64,000 nucleotides of DNA from Roseateles oligotrophus (GTDB taxonomy: Bacteria > Pseudomonadota > Gammaproteobacteria > Burkholderiales > Burkholderiaceae_C), in assembly GCF_014204525.1 (NCBI RefSeq), contig NZ_JACHLP010000012.1:1-64000 (forward strand), in the 5' to 3' direction. Shown here one piece after another: positions 39,711 to 48,239 of the stretch. The notes below the pieces were generated by a model. It saw only the letters and a list, made by a program, of their open reading frames with translations, ran no database searches and was not told where the DNA came from. The position numbers and the translations under genes are program-made. The first letter of the stretch is position 1. Every line of letters begins with the position of its first letter.

Positions 39711-39719
39711 GGAGTTCGC

Positions 39720-40640
39720 GTGGAGTCTTTTGCACTCTTGATCGCCGCCTCCTTGAGCGCCGGCACCTTGCTGGCGCTGGCGGCCTTGGGCCTGCTCATC
39801 AACGAGCGGGCCGGCATCGTCAATCTGGGCGCCGAAGGCATGATGCTGGTGGCGGCCATGGTGGGTTTTGCCACCGCGTTTCATACCGGCAGCGATGCGC
39901 TGGCCCTGGTCGCCGGCATGGGGGCGGGCGCGCTGATGGCGGCGTTGTTCGGCCTGCTGGTGATCTGGCTGAACACCAATCAGTACGCGGCCGGCCTGGC
40001 CCTGAGCCTGTTTGGCGCCGGCTTTTCGGCCTTTGCCGGCATCCGCTACACCCAGGAAAAGTTGGGGCCGCGGGCTTTGTTTGAAATTCCCGGCCTGGCG
40101 GACGTTCCCCTGCTGGGCCAGGCCTTGTTCAAGCAGCATCCGCTGGTTTATGGCGCCATGTTTTTGACGGCGGCCGTCGCCTGGTTTCTGTATCGCTCGC
40201 GCGCGGGCCTGGTCTTGCGCGCCGTGGGCGAGTCGCCCGAATCGGCCCACGCCCTGGGCTACCCGGTGCGGCGCATCCGGCTGGCCGCGGTGATGGCGGG
40301 CGGGGCGCTGTGCGGCCTGGCCGGCGCCTATGTCTCGGTGATCTACACCCCGCTGTGGGTGGAGGGCATGATTGCCGGCAAGGGCTGGATCGCCCTGGCG
40401 CTGACGACATTCGCCACCTGGCGGCCGGGGCGCATCCTGGCCGGCGCCTATCTCTTCGGCTTTGTCACCATGTTGCAATTCCATCTGCAGGGCCAGGGTG
40501 TGGCCATCGCCAGCCAGTTTCTCAGCATGCTGCCCTATCTGGCCACCATCACCGTGCTGGTGCTGATCTCCAGCAAGGCCAGCTTCATACGCGCCAATAT
40601 GCCGGCCTCGCTGGGCAAACCGTTTTTTCCGGGGTCTTGA
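39720..40640 (+). CDS. ABC importer permease (NupQ/YufQ-like)
   Basis: This 306-residue membrane protein is the second permease of the importer and also of the BPD_transp_2 family, with AGIVNLGAEGMMLVAAM near residue 35. The GTG start at 39720 follows AGGAG. The gene begins nine bases after the first permease stop, so the two are translated from one message. Confidence 0.92.
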   Translation: MESFALLIAASLSAGTLLALAALGLLINERAGIVNLGAEGMMLVAAMVGFATAFHTGSDALALVAGMGAGALMAALFGLLVIWLNTNQYAAGLALSLFGAGFSAFAGIRYTQEKLGPRALFEIPGLADVPLLGQALFKQHPLVYGAMFLTAAVAWFLYRSRAGLVLRAVGESPESAHALGYPVRRIRLAAVMAGGALCGLAGAYVSVIYTPLWVEGMIAGKGWIALALTTFATWRPGRILAGAYLFGFVTMLQFHLQGQGVAIASQFLSMLPYLATITVLVLISSKASFIRANMPASLGKPFFPGS

Positions 40641-40662
40641 CCCATTTTCTTCAGGAGAAACC

Positions 40663-41811
40663 ATGAATCCATTCAAATCACAAGGCCAACTCGTCCTGGC
40701 ACTGAGCGTCGCTGCGGCCCTGGTGGCTTGCGGCAAGAAGGAGGAGCCGGCTACGGTCCAGGCTCCTTCGGCCCCGGCCGCGGCGGCCAAGGCCGAGCCC
40801 TTGAAGATCGCTTTTGCCTATGTCGGCCCGGTGGGTGACGGTGGCTGGACCTTTGCCCACGACAATGCCCGCAAGGCGCTGGAAAAGGAGTTCGGCGACA
40901 AGATCTCCACCAGCTTCGTCGAGAAAGTGCCCGAGGCGGCCGATGCCGAGCGGGTGTTCCGCGATATGGTGGGTCAAGGCAATAAGCTGATCTTCGGAAC
41001 CACCTTCGGTTATATGGAACCCATGCTCAAGGTGACGCCGGATGCCAAGGATGTGAAATTCGAGCATGCCACCGGCTACAAGCAGGCCGAGAACCTGCGC
41101 AGCTATGACTCGCGTACCTATGAGGGCGCCTATCTGGCGGGCGTGATCGCCGGCAAGATGAGCAAGACCGGCACTCTGGGCGTGGTGGGCTCCATCCCCA
41201 TCCCCGAGGTGATCCGCAATATCAACAGCTTCACGCTGGGCGCGCAGACGGGCAATCCGAAGATCAAGGTCAAGGTGGTCTGGGTCAATAAGTGGTTCGA
41301 CCCGCCGCAGGAAACCGAGGCCGCCCAGACCCTGATCAACGGCGGTGCCGATGTGCTGATGCAGAACACCGACTCCAGCGCCGTGCTGCAGACGGCCGAG
41401 AAGAACGGCAAGTACGCCTTCGGCTGGGACTCCGATATGACGGCTTATGGCCCCAAGGCCCATCTGGGTTCGGCGGTCATCAACTGGGCGCCTTACTACA
41501 TCGCCACGGTGCGGGAAGCCTTGGACGGCAAGTGGACGGCCGGCCCTGGCAAGCATTCCTGGTGGGGCGTCAAGGAAGGCGCCATCGATCTGGTCTCGAT
41601 TGCCGATGCCGTGCCGGCCGAGGTCAAGGCCGAGGTCGAGAAGATCAAGGCCGGTTTGAAGGAGGGGAGCTACACCATCTGGAAGGGCCCGCTGCTGGCC
41701 CAGGACGGCAAGGAAGTGCTGAAGAAGGACGAGGTGGCCGACGACAAATTCCTCTCCGGTATCAACTTCTACCTCAAGGGTGTGGAAGGCAAGCTGCCGG
41801 GCAGCAAGTAA
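40663..41811 (+). CDS. BMP family ABC importer substrate-binding lipoprotein
   Basis: This 382-residue lipoprotein has a lipobox LVAC with lipid-modified Cys at about residue 23. The Bmp (PnrA-like) domain follows, with IAFAYVGPVGDGGWTFAHD, GTTFGYMEP, AGVIAGKMSKTGTLGVVGS (extract) and QNTDSSAVLQTAEKNG. PnrA-type proteins bind purine nucleosides. AGGAGA precedes the ATG. It closes the importer operon and is followed by a strong bidirectional terminator. Confidence 0.92.
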   Translation: MNPFKSQGQLVLALSVAAALVACGKKEEPATVQAPSAPAAAAKAEPLKIAFAYVGPVGDGGWTFAHDNARKALEKEFGDKISTSFVEKVPEAADAERVFRDMVGQGNKLIFGTTFGYMEPMLKVTPDAKDVKFEHATGYKQAENLRSYDSRTYEGAYLAGVIAGKMSKTGTLGVVGSIPIPEVIRNINSFTLGAQTGNPKIKVKVVWVNKWFDPPQETEAAQTLINGGADVLMQNTDSSAVLQTAEKNGKYAFGWDSDMTAYGPKAHLGSAVINWAPYYIATVREALDGKWTAGPGKHSWWGVKEGAIDLVSIADAVPAEVKAEVEKIKAGLKEGSYTIWKGPLLAQDGKEVLKKDEVADDKFLSGINFYLKGVEGKLPGSK

Positions 41812-41890
41812 GCGCAGCGGCCCTCTCCCTTGGCGAGGGCCGCCTGCTTTGGCAAACAGCTCCGCGTCCGGCGGAGGTCGATCGGGGCAC

Positions 41891-41920
41891 AAAAAAAGCA
41901 GCCTTGCAGCTGCTTTTTGC
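41891..41920. terminator. bidirectional intrinsic terminator
   Basis: AAAAAGCAGC (41893-41902), a six-base CTTGCA loop and GCTGCTTTTT (41909-41918) form a 10-bp stem with an A-run on the left and a T-run on the right. It lies between the convergent importer operon and the PEP-CTERM gene and can serve both. Confidence 0.85.
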
Positions 41921-41941
41921 TTGGGCTGAAGGCCTGGGCGA

Positions 41942-42811
41942 TCAGTTGGCGCGACGGCGACGAGCCAGGAAGCCCAGGGCGCCGATACCGGCCAGCAAGA
42001 GGCTGTAGGTCGAGGGCTCGGGCACAGCCGTGGTGAAGGTGTTGGAGCCATCAACTTTCAGCAAAACGTCGTTCTGGCCCACGGCATAGGTCGGATAGAT
42101 GTCCGACCAGTTGTTCGGTGTGTTGTTGTGGAAAGAGGTGGTCGACGAGGTGCCGGCCGGCAGGCTTTGGTTGGAGGTGAAATTGATACCTGTGATGGCA
42201 CCTGTGGTGCTGCTCAGGTAGTTGGTGTCCACCATACCCAGGGTCTGGAAGTTGAAGGCCGCCGAGCCGATACCGGTATTGGGACCGGTGCCATAAAAGG
42301 ATGAGACGCCACCAGGCAGCACATTGAACATGCCGATCAGGCGGCCATCATCAAAGCCATTGCCTGTCGCCGTATTCGACTTGACGCCACCCTGAGCCGT
42401 GTTGTCGAAGTACAGGCCAGCATTGCCGCCCACGGCCGCAAAGGTTGCGAAGAAAGCTCCACCGCCCAGCAAGGTCACATTGGTTACCTTGAGTTGCAAA
42501 TGCGCCACCAGGGTCAACTCATAGCCGCCTGAGGCAAAGCTGCCATTCAAGGTGGACGAGGAACCGCCAGTAAAGCCAACCACATTGGATTGATAAAGAT
42601 AGTCTTGTATCGAGCCCAGTGTAGGAATGCCGGAAGCTCCGCCGATGATGACGCCGCTGCCCGTCTCGTTTTCGTCAAAGGACACGACATTCGAGGCCAA
42701 AGTACCTCCCACACCGTCCTTGACCGTGATGGAGGCGAATGCCCCTGCCGCCCATGTCGTGGCAAGTCCTGCCGCCAACAAACCCCGAACCAATTTATTG
42801 CATCTAATCAT
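41942..42811 (-). CDS. PEP-CTERM sorting domain protein
   Basis: This 289-residue exported protein has a signal peptide that ends near GAFA at residue 26. The body is a low-complexity, Gly/Ser/Thr/Asn-rich beta structure with no domain I can name. The C-terminal signal reads VPEPSTYSLLLAGIGALGF followed by a basic LARRRRAN tail. GGAG lies nine bases before the ATG. Base composition looks less GC-rich than neighbouring genes. It is expected to be exported and cut by an exosortase encoded elsewhere. Confidence 0.88.
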   Translation of the reverse strand: MIRCNKLVRGLLAAGLATTWAAGAFASITVKDGVGGTLASNVVSFDENETGSGVIIGGASGIPTLGSIQDYLYQSNVVGFTGGSSSTLNGSFASGGYELTLVAHLQLKVTNVTLLGGGAFFATFAAVGGNAGLYFDNTAQGGVKSNTATGNGFDDGRLIGMFNVLPGGVSSFYGTGPNTGIGSAAFNFQTLGMVDTNYLSSTTGAITGINFTSNQSLPAGTSSTTSFHNNTPNNWSDIYPTYAVGQNDVLLKVDGSNTFTTAVPEPSTYSLLLAGIGALGFLARRRRAN

Positions 42812-43131
42812 GGTTTCATCTCCACTGAAAACGTGACCTAAATCGTCAGCCGTCTAGAGGGCGCAGGTTTTGCGTCAAACGGCAAGGGCAATTCACAACT
42901 CAAGAGTCATGTCACTCGACGAGTGATTGGCGGCGTGAACACGAAATGAGTCGGCAAGAGGGCTCGCGCCCACTTGTCTGGACTGATTATGGACCGCTGG
43001 CCAAAAAATTCACCCCCTAGTTCCCCAATAAATAGGGGATGGAGTAAACCCTTGTTTTCAGATCTCAACCACGATGAACAGGGCGATGTGGGCGGCCAGC
43101 CCAGGTGCTGCTGGCCGCTTGTGCCGGGCGT
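42812..43131. other. 320-bp intergenic region with palindromes
   Basis: No gene is seen here. Upstream of the PEP-CTERM gene (minus strand) are two short palindromes, ACTCAAGAGT at 42898-42907 and CACTCGACGAGTG at 42913-42925. An AT-rich loop closed by TCCCC/GGGGA lies at 43022-43039. Near the end of the cyanophycin synthetase gene a 9-bp stem (GCGGCCAGC at 43092-43100 with GCTGGCCGC at 43110-43118) may end its transcript, although no T-run follows. Confidence 0.55.
42898..42925. promoter_or_regulatory. candidate operator: two adjacent palindromes
   Basis: ACTCAAGAGT and CACTCGACGAGTG lie six bases apart and about 90-110 bases before the PEP-CTERM start. Both carry an ACTC/GAGT half-site. 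This looks like tandem binding sites for one dimeric regulator, unidentified. Confidence 0.35.
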
Positions 43132-45711
43132 TCAGCCTTGGGCGATGCGCTGGGCCAGGTGAGCGAGCGCTTCTTCAACCTGGTCGACCAGGACCAGGCA
43201 GAGCTCGCCCGGCTGCAGCTTTTCGAGGGCTCGATCGATGGCGATGAACTCGCCGCGGACCTCCTCAATATGGCTGACGCGGGTGGCGCCCTCCAGCCCC
43301 TGGCGAAGCAGGGCCAGTACTTCGCCGTCTTCACGGCCACGCTGGCAGGCATCCTGGAACAGGATGACTTCGTCAAAGGCCTGGCCCAGGATCTGGGTCT
43401 GCACACGGATGTCTTCGTCGCGGCGGTCGCCGGCGCCCGAGATCACGACCGAGCGGCGCTTGGCCGGCAAGGCCTCCACCGCAGCGACCAGGGCCGTCAT
43501 GGCATCGCCGTTGTGGCCGTAGTCGGCGATGACGGTGGCGCCGCGGTAGTCCATCACATTGAAGCGGCCGGGCGCATTGTCGGCGTCGTTGGCGAAGCTG
43601 GCGACGCCGCGGCGCACCGTGTCCCAGTCCAGGCCCACGCCCCAGGCGGCGGCCACCGAGGCCATGGCGTTCTCGACCTGGAAGCCGATGGCGCCGTTGC
43701 GGGTGATGGGGATTTCGCGCAGCGGGATGGATTCGCGCCAGCTGCCCTGGGCCGCCACCAGCATGTCGCCGTCGATATAGACGCAGCGCTTGCCCTGGGC
43801 GCGATGGGTGGCCATCAGCGGGTGGTGGCGGTCGGCGGCGAAGAAGATGATCTGGCCGGGGCAGGTGGCGGCCATGGCGGCCACATGGGGGTCGGCCGCG
43901 TTCAGCACGGCATAACCGTTGGGTGCCACGTTTTGCACGATGACGCGCTTGACCAGGGCCAGCTCTTCCACGGTGTTGAGGAAGTTCATGCCCAGATGGT
44001 CGCCGGCGCCAAGGTTGGTCACCACGGCCACCTGGCAGCGGTCGAAGCCCAGGCCTTCGCGCAGCACGCCGCCACGGGCGGTCTCGAACACGGCGGCTTC
44101 CACGTCCGGGTGCATCAGCACATTGCGGGCGCTTTTCGGGCCCGAGCAATCGCCGCTGTCGATCTGGCGGCCGTCGACGTAGACGCCATCGGTATTGGTC
44201 ATGCCGACCTTCAACCCGCAGGTGGCGAAAAGGTGGGCGATCAGGCGCGAGGTGGTGGTCTTGCCATTGGTGCCGGTGACGGCCACGACGGGGATGCGGC
44301 CGTCCTCGCCCTTGTGGCCATGGCCGTAGAGGTGGGCAATGATGGCCTCGCCCACATTGCGGCCCTTGCCGAAGCTGGGGTTCAGGTGCATGCGCAGGCC
44401 GGGCGCGGCGTTGACCTCGACGATGCCGCCGCTCTGCTCCTCCAGCGGGCGCAGCACGCCCTCGGCCACGACGTCGACGCCGCAGACATGCAGGCCCACG
44501 ACCTGGGCCGCGGCGATGGCGCGGGCGGCCACATCGGGGTGGACGTCGTCGGTCACATCGGTGGCGGTGCCGCCGGTGGACAGGTTGGCGTTATTGCGCA
44601 GAATGACGCGGCGGCCTTTCTCGGGCACGGACTCGGGCGTCAGGCCTTGCTGGGTCAGGCGCTCGACGGCGATGTCGTCAAAACGGATCTTGGTCAAGGA
44701 GGTGGCATGGCCGTCGCCACGCTTGGGGTCGGCATTGACCTTGTCCACCAGTTGCTTGACGGTCAGCGCGCCGTCACCGATCACATGGGGCGGGTCGCGG
44801 CGGGCGGCGGCCACCAGCTTGTCGCCGATGACCAGCAGGCGGTAGTCGCTGCCGGGCAGGAACTTCTCCACCATCACCGTGCCGATGTCCTCGGCGGCCT
44901 TGTAGGCGCTTTCCATCTGCTCGCGGGTGACGACGTTGACCGTCACGCCCTTGCCCTGGTTGCCGTCCTGCGGCTTGACGACCACCGGCAGGCCCACTTC
45001 CAGGGCCACGGCCCAAGCCTCGTCCACCGAGCTCACCGGGCTGCCTATGGGCACGGGCACGCCGGCCGATTGCAGCAGGCGCTTGCTGAGGTCTTTGTCC
45101 TGCGCGATCGATTCGGACACGGCGCTGGTGGCGTCCACCTCGGCGGCCCAGATGCGGCGCTGCTTGGCGCCCCAGCCGAACTGCACCAGGCTGCCTTGCG
45201 TCAGGCGGCGATAGGGCACGCCGCGGGCCACGGCCGCGTTGACGATGGAGCCGGTCGAGGGGCCCATGCGCACGTCTTCGTCCAGCTCGCGCAGCTGGGC
45301 CAGGGTAGCGTCGACATCAAATGTGCCGCCGTTCACGGCGGCCTCAATCAGCTGGCAGGCGCGCTCGAAGGCCAGGCGGCCCACGTCTTCCTCGCTGTAC
45401 TCCACCACCACCTGGTAGCTACCTAACTCCGAGGTCACATGGGTGTGGCTGAAGGTCACCGGGCAACCGGCCTGGGCTTGCAGGGCCAGCGTGGCCTGCT
45501 CCAGCACATGGGCCAGGGAGATGGGCTTGCCGCTGGCGCTGGCGGTTCGCAGCGCGCCGATGCTGGGGAAGAGGGCGCGCAGCCGGGCTTCGAAGTCCGG
45601 CATCTCGGCCATTGATTGCTCTTGCGGCGGGCAATGCACGACGGCCTCGATGGCCGTATGGCGGCTCCACATATTCGGGCCACGCAGTGCGCGGGTGCGA
45701 GAGACTTCCAT
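43132..45711 (-). CDS. cphA: cyanophycin synthetase (complete, CphA1-like)
   Basis: This 859-residue enzyme makes the Asp-Arg polymer cyanophycin, a nitrogen and carbon store, from aspartate, arginine and ATP. An N-terminal domain (1-160) and an ATP-grasp domain (about 215-470, with VVVKPQDGNQGKGVTV) precede a Mur-ligase-like domain. Its intact P-loop is GTNGKTTT (K484), followed by the DxxN-type and ligase motifs of the family. The neighbouring upstream gene, 51 bases away on the same strand, is a second cyanophycin synthetase. Expression as one unit is likely. Confidence 0.93.
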   Translation of the reverse strand: MEVSRTRALRGPNMWSRHTAIEAVVHCPPQEQSMAEMPDFEARLRALFPSIGALRTASASGKPISLAHVLEQATLALQAQAGCPVTFSHTHVTSELGSYQVVVEYSEEDVGRLAFERACQLIEAAVNGGTFDVDATLAQLRELDEDVRMGPSTGSIVNAAVARGVPYRRLTQGSLVQFGWGAKQRRIWAAEVDATSAVSESIAQDKDLSKRLLQSAGVPVPIGSPVSSVDEAWAVALEVGLPVVVKPQDGNQGKGVTVNVVTREQMESAYKAAEDIGTVMVEKFLPGSDYRLLVIGDKLVAAARRDPPHVIGDGALTVKQLVDKVNADPKRGDGHATSLTKIRFDDIAVERLTQQGLTPESVPEKGRRVILRNNANLSTGGTATDVTDDVHPDVAARAIAAAQVVGLHVCGVDVVAEGVLRPLEEQSGGIVEVNAAPGLRMHLNPSFGKGRNVGEAIIAHLYGHGHKGEDGRIPVVAVTGTNGKTTTSRLIAHLFATCGLKVGMTNTDGVYVDGRQIDSGDCSGPKSARNVLMHPDVEAAVFETARGGVLREGLGFDRCQVAVVTNLGAGDHLGMNFLNTVEELALVKRVIVQNVAPNGYAVLNAADPHVAAMAATCPGQIIFFAADRHHPLMATHRAQGKRCVYIDGDMLVAAQGSWRESIPLREIPITRNGAIGFQVENAMASVAAAWGVGLDWDTVRRGVASFANDADNAPGRFNVMDYRGATVIADYGHNGDAMTALVAAVEALPAKRRSVVISGAGDRRDEDIRVQTQILGQAFDEVILFQDACQRGREDGEVLALLRQGLEGATRVSHIEEVRGEFIAIDRALEKLQPGELCLVLVDQVEEALAHLAQRIAQG

Positions 45712-45762
45712 GGTTTGCTGTCTTTCGATTCTTTTTGGGGGATGCAGATTGCTTGGGGCCGC

Positions 45763-47952
45763 TCAGGCTTGCAGTTCGGGCACAAAGGTATCCAGGCCGG
45801 CGGAGATCAGCTCGGGCGGGATATTCATGGCCCAGGCCGTGGCCACGGCGGCCAGGGCCACCGAGGCGTCGATCTCGGCGCTGGTGGCGGCCGAGCTGGC
45901 GGCAAAGCGGCGCAGCAAGGCTTCCACATTGGCGCCCGAGGTTTCGGACGAGCCCTGCGCCAGCACGGCGGCGCCCCCACGCAGGAAGACGGCGCGGCCG
46001 CCCTTGGCGCGGTGCTCGGCCAGGGCCGGCGCGTCGCCGTCGGCGCCGTAGAGGATCACCTCGCCGTCGCTCAGCTCGGCCATGTCCAGCAGACGGGCCA
46101 CATCGGCGTTGAGCACGGCCGCGCCCTCGCTCAGCACCACATCGACCTGGGTGCGCAAGACCTTGTAGAGCTGGTCTTCGCTCAGCACATCGAATTCGCT
46201 CAAGGACGCGATGCCGCCCATATCGGTGATGACGCCGACCTGGCAGCGGTCGTAGGCCAGGCCATCGCGCAGCACCGATTCGGCGCTGTTCTCGATCACC
46301 ACGGCGTCCACGCCACGGTTCATCAGCAGGCGGTGCGAAGCCTCCCAGCGCGCGCTGTTCTTGCGCTCGACCCGGCGCGGGCCCAGGAACAGGCCGTCGC
46401 GGCAGGCCAGGCCCACATGGCGGCCGTTGAGGTGTAGCAGCCAGGCGACGATGCGGGCGACGGTATGGGTGCCGCGCGAGCCGGCAATGCCGACGATGGG
46501 GATGCGGCCGTTCTCGTCCTCGGCAAACAGATGGTCGATGATGGCCTGGCCAACCGGCTGGGGCATGCCCTCGGCCGGCTTCAGATGCATCAGCAAGCCG
46601 GGGCCGGCATTCACTTCCACGATGGCGCCGCCCTGCTCTTGCAGGGGGCGGCCGATGTCGCGGGCCACCACGTCGACGCCGGCGATGTCCAGGCCGATGA
46701 CCCGGGCCGCCAGCGAGACGGTGTGGGCCACCTCGGGGTGGACCTGGTCGGTACAGTCGATCGCCACATTGCCATTGCGCTGGATCAGCACCTGGCGGCC
46801 GGCGGTGGGCACGTCGTCCAGCTTGAGCCCCTGGCGTTCCAGGTCCAGCAGGATGACGGCATCTTCCAGCGGGTTGATGCGGTTGAGCGGGAATTCCTCG
46901 GTCAGGCCGCGGCGCGGGTCGGTGTTGATCTGCGAGTCGATCAGCTGGGCCACGGTCTGCACGCCGTCGCCGGTGACGGTGGCGATATCGCCGCGCGCGG
47001 CCGCCACCACCTTGCCCCCCACCACCAGCAGGCGGTGTTCGTTGCCGGGGATATAGCTTTCCACCAGCACCTCGCTGCCATGTTCCTCGGCCAGCTTGAA
47101 GGCGGCCATCACATCCTCGCGCAGGCGCAGGTCCAGGGTCACGCCGCGGCCGTGGTTGCCGTCCGAGGGTTTGACGACCACCGGCAGGCCCAGCTCCTGG
47201 GCGGCGTCCCAGGCGGCTTCGGCCGACTTGACGGCGGCGCCTTCGGGCACCGGCACGCCGCAGGACTTCAGCAAGGTCTTGGTCAGATCCTTGTCGCCGG
47301 CAATGCCTTCGGCGATGGCGCTGGTCATATCGGTCTCGGCCGTCCAGATGCGGCGCTGGCGGGCGCCATGGCCCAGCTGCACCAGATTGCCGTCATTCAG
47401 GCGGATATGCGGGATGCGGCGGTCGGTGGCGGCGGCCACGATGGCGGCCGTCGAGGGGCCGAGGTAGCAGTCGTCCAGCTTGTCGCGCACGCGGGCCACG
47501 GCGGCGTCCACATCGAAAGCCTCGTCATTGATGGCGGCCATCAGCAGCGTGTGGCCCTCGGCCAGGGCGCAGCGGGCGACCTGTTCGTCACGGGCACGGA
47601 ACACCATGCGGTAGACGCCGCGCTGGCTGGTGCTGCGGGTCTGGCCAAAGCCGGTGGGCATGCCGGCCAGGTTCAGCAACTCGATGACGATGTGCTCCAG
47701 CACATGGCCGCACCAAGTGCCTTCCTGCAAGCGCTGCAGGAAGCCGCCACGTTCGCCGACGCCGCAGTGGTGTTCGATCAGGGCGGGCAGGGCGGCGGTC
47801 AGGCGTTCGGTGAAGCCGGGCAGCAGATTGCTGGGGTAGTCCTCCAGCTTGCCCAGGTCCAACCAGACCTCCAGTACCGGGCGGTAAGTCCACATATTGG
47901 GACCGCGCAGGTAATTGATGCGCAACAGCTTGATGTCTTCTTGTCTGCTCAT
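45763..47952 (-). CDS. cphA: second cyanophycin synthetase with degenerate Mur-ligase P-loop (CphA2-like)
   Basis: This 729-residue protein has the same N-terminal opening (LRGPNMWTYRPV) and an ATP-grasp domain with VVVKPSDGNHGRGVTL. In the Mur-ligase part the nucleotide loop reads GSRGTHT at about residue 492 instead of GTNGKTT, so the Lys is missing. The protein is also about 130 residues shorter than its neighbour, mostly at the C-terminus. This pattern recalls CphA2-type enzymes, which use one ATP site to polymerise beta-Asp-Arg dipeptides. The exact role here is inferred. It is transcribed away from the ABC transporter gene across a 287-bp gap. Confidence 0.88.
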   Translation of the reverse strand: MSRQEDIKLLRINYLRGPNMWTYRPVLEVWLDLGKLEDYPSNLLPGFTERLTAALPALIEHHCGVGERGGFLQRLQEGTWCGHVLEHIVIELLNLAGMPTGFGQTRSTSQRGVYRMVFRARDEQVARCALAEGHTLLMAAINDEAFDVDAAVARVRDKLDDCYLGPSTAAIVAAATDRRIPHIRLNDGNLVQLGHGARQRRIWTAETDMTSAIAEGIAGDKDLTKTLLKSCGVPVPEGAAVKSAEAAWDAAQELGLPVVVKPSDGNHGRGVTLDLRLREDVMAAFKLAEEHGSEVLVESYIPGNEHRLLVVGGKVVAAARGDIATVTGDGVQTVAQLIDSQINTDPRRGLTEEFPLNRINPLEDAVILLDLERQGLKLDDVPTAGRQVLIQRNGNVAIDCTDQVHPEVAHTVSLAARVIGLDIAGVDVVARDIGRPLQEQGGAIVEVNAGPGLLMHLKPAEGMPQPVGQAIIDHLFAEDENGRIPIVGIAGSRGTHTVARIVAWLLHLNGRHVGLACRDGLFLGPRRVERKNSARWEASHRLLMNRGVDAVVIENSAESVLRDGLAYDRCQVGVITDMGGIASLSEFDVLSEDQLYKVLRTQVDVVLSEGAAVLNADVARLLDMAELSDGEVILYGADGDAPALAEHRAKGGRAVFLRGGAAVLAQGSSETSGANVEALLRRFAASSAATSAEIDASVALAAVATAWAMNIPPELISAGLDTFVPELQA

Positions 47953-48239
47953 GGATGGCGTGGCCTGGAGGGAATTTTGCGAAATCGGCGTTGAGGGGAC
48001 GCTGCAGGGCGCAATTGTGCGCCCACTTGGACGCTCCGTCGGGAGCGAGCTAGGCCGGGTGCGGGCGTTGCGCTAGCGTAAGCCCGCTGGCGCTGGTGTT
48101 TGCGTTGGTTTTGTGCACGCTTTGTGTCGGCCGGTCGTTAGATCCAGCTGTATTCGCTGAGCGCACAAGCGCATGAGTGAAAATCCGGGTCCAAACATCG
48201 CCAAAACGCTTCTTCTTTTCGCCTTGGCTCAAAAACACA
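47953..48239. promoter_or_regulatory. divergent control region of the cyanophycin locus
   Basis: This 287-bp gap must hold promoters for both the synthetase pair (minus) and the transporter/DUF1854 pair (plus). It contains an 18-bp palindrome GGGCGCAATTGTGCGCCC-like at 48007-48024 (7-bp arms, ATTG centre) and a 6-bp stem CGCTCC/GGAGCG at 48032-48047. The first is a fair operator candidate for a nitrogen or arginine regulator. No regulator gene lies beside it, and no consensus promoter boxes are clear. Confidence 0.4.

Noticed and set aside
43105-45426. 773-codon open frame antisense to the cyanophycin synthetase
   Set aside because: Low-complexity His/Gly/Ala/Val-rich translation without a recognisable fold, opposite a well-supported enzyme.
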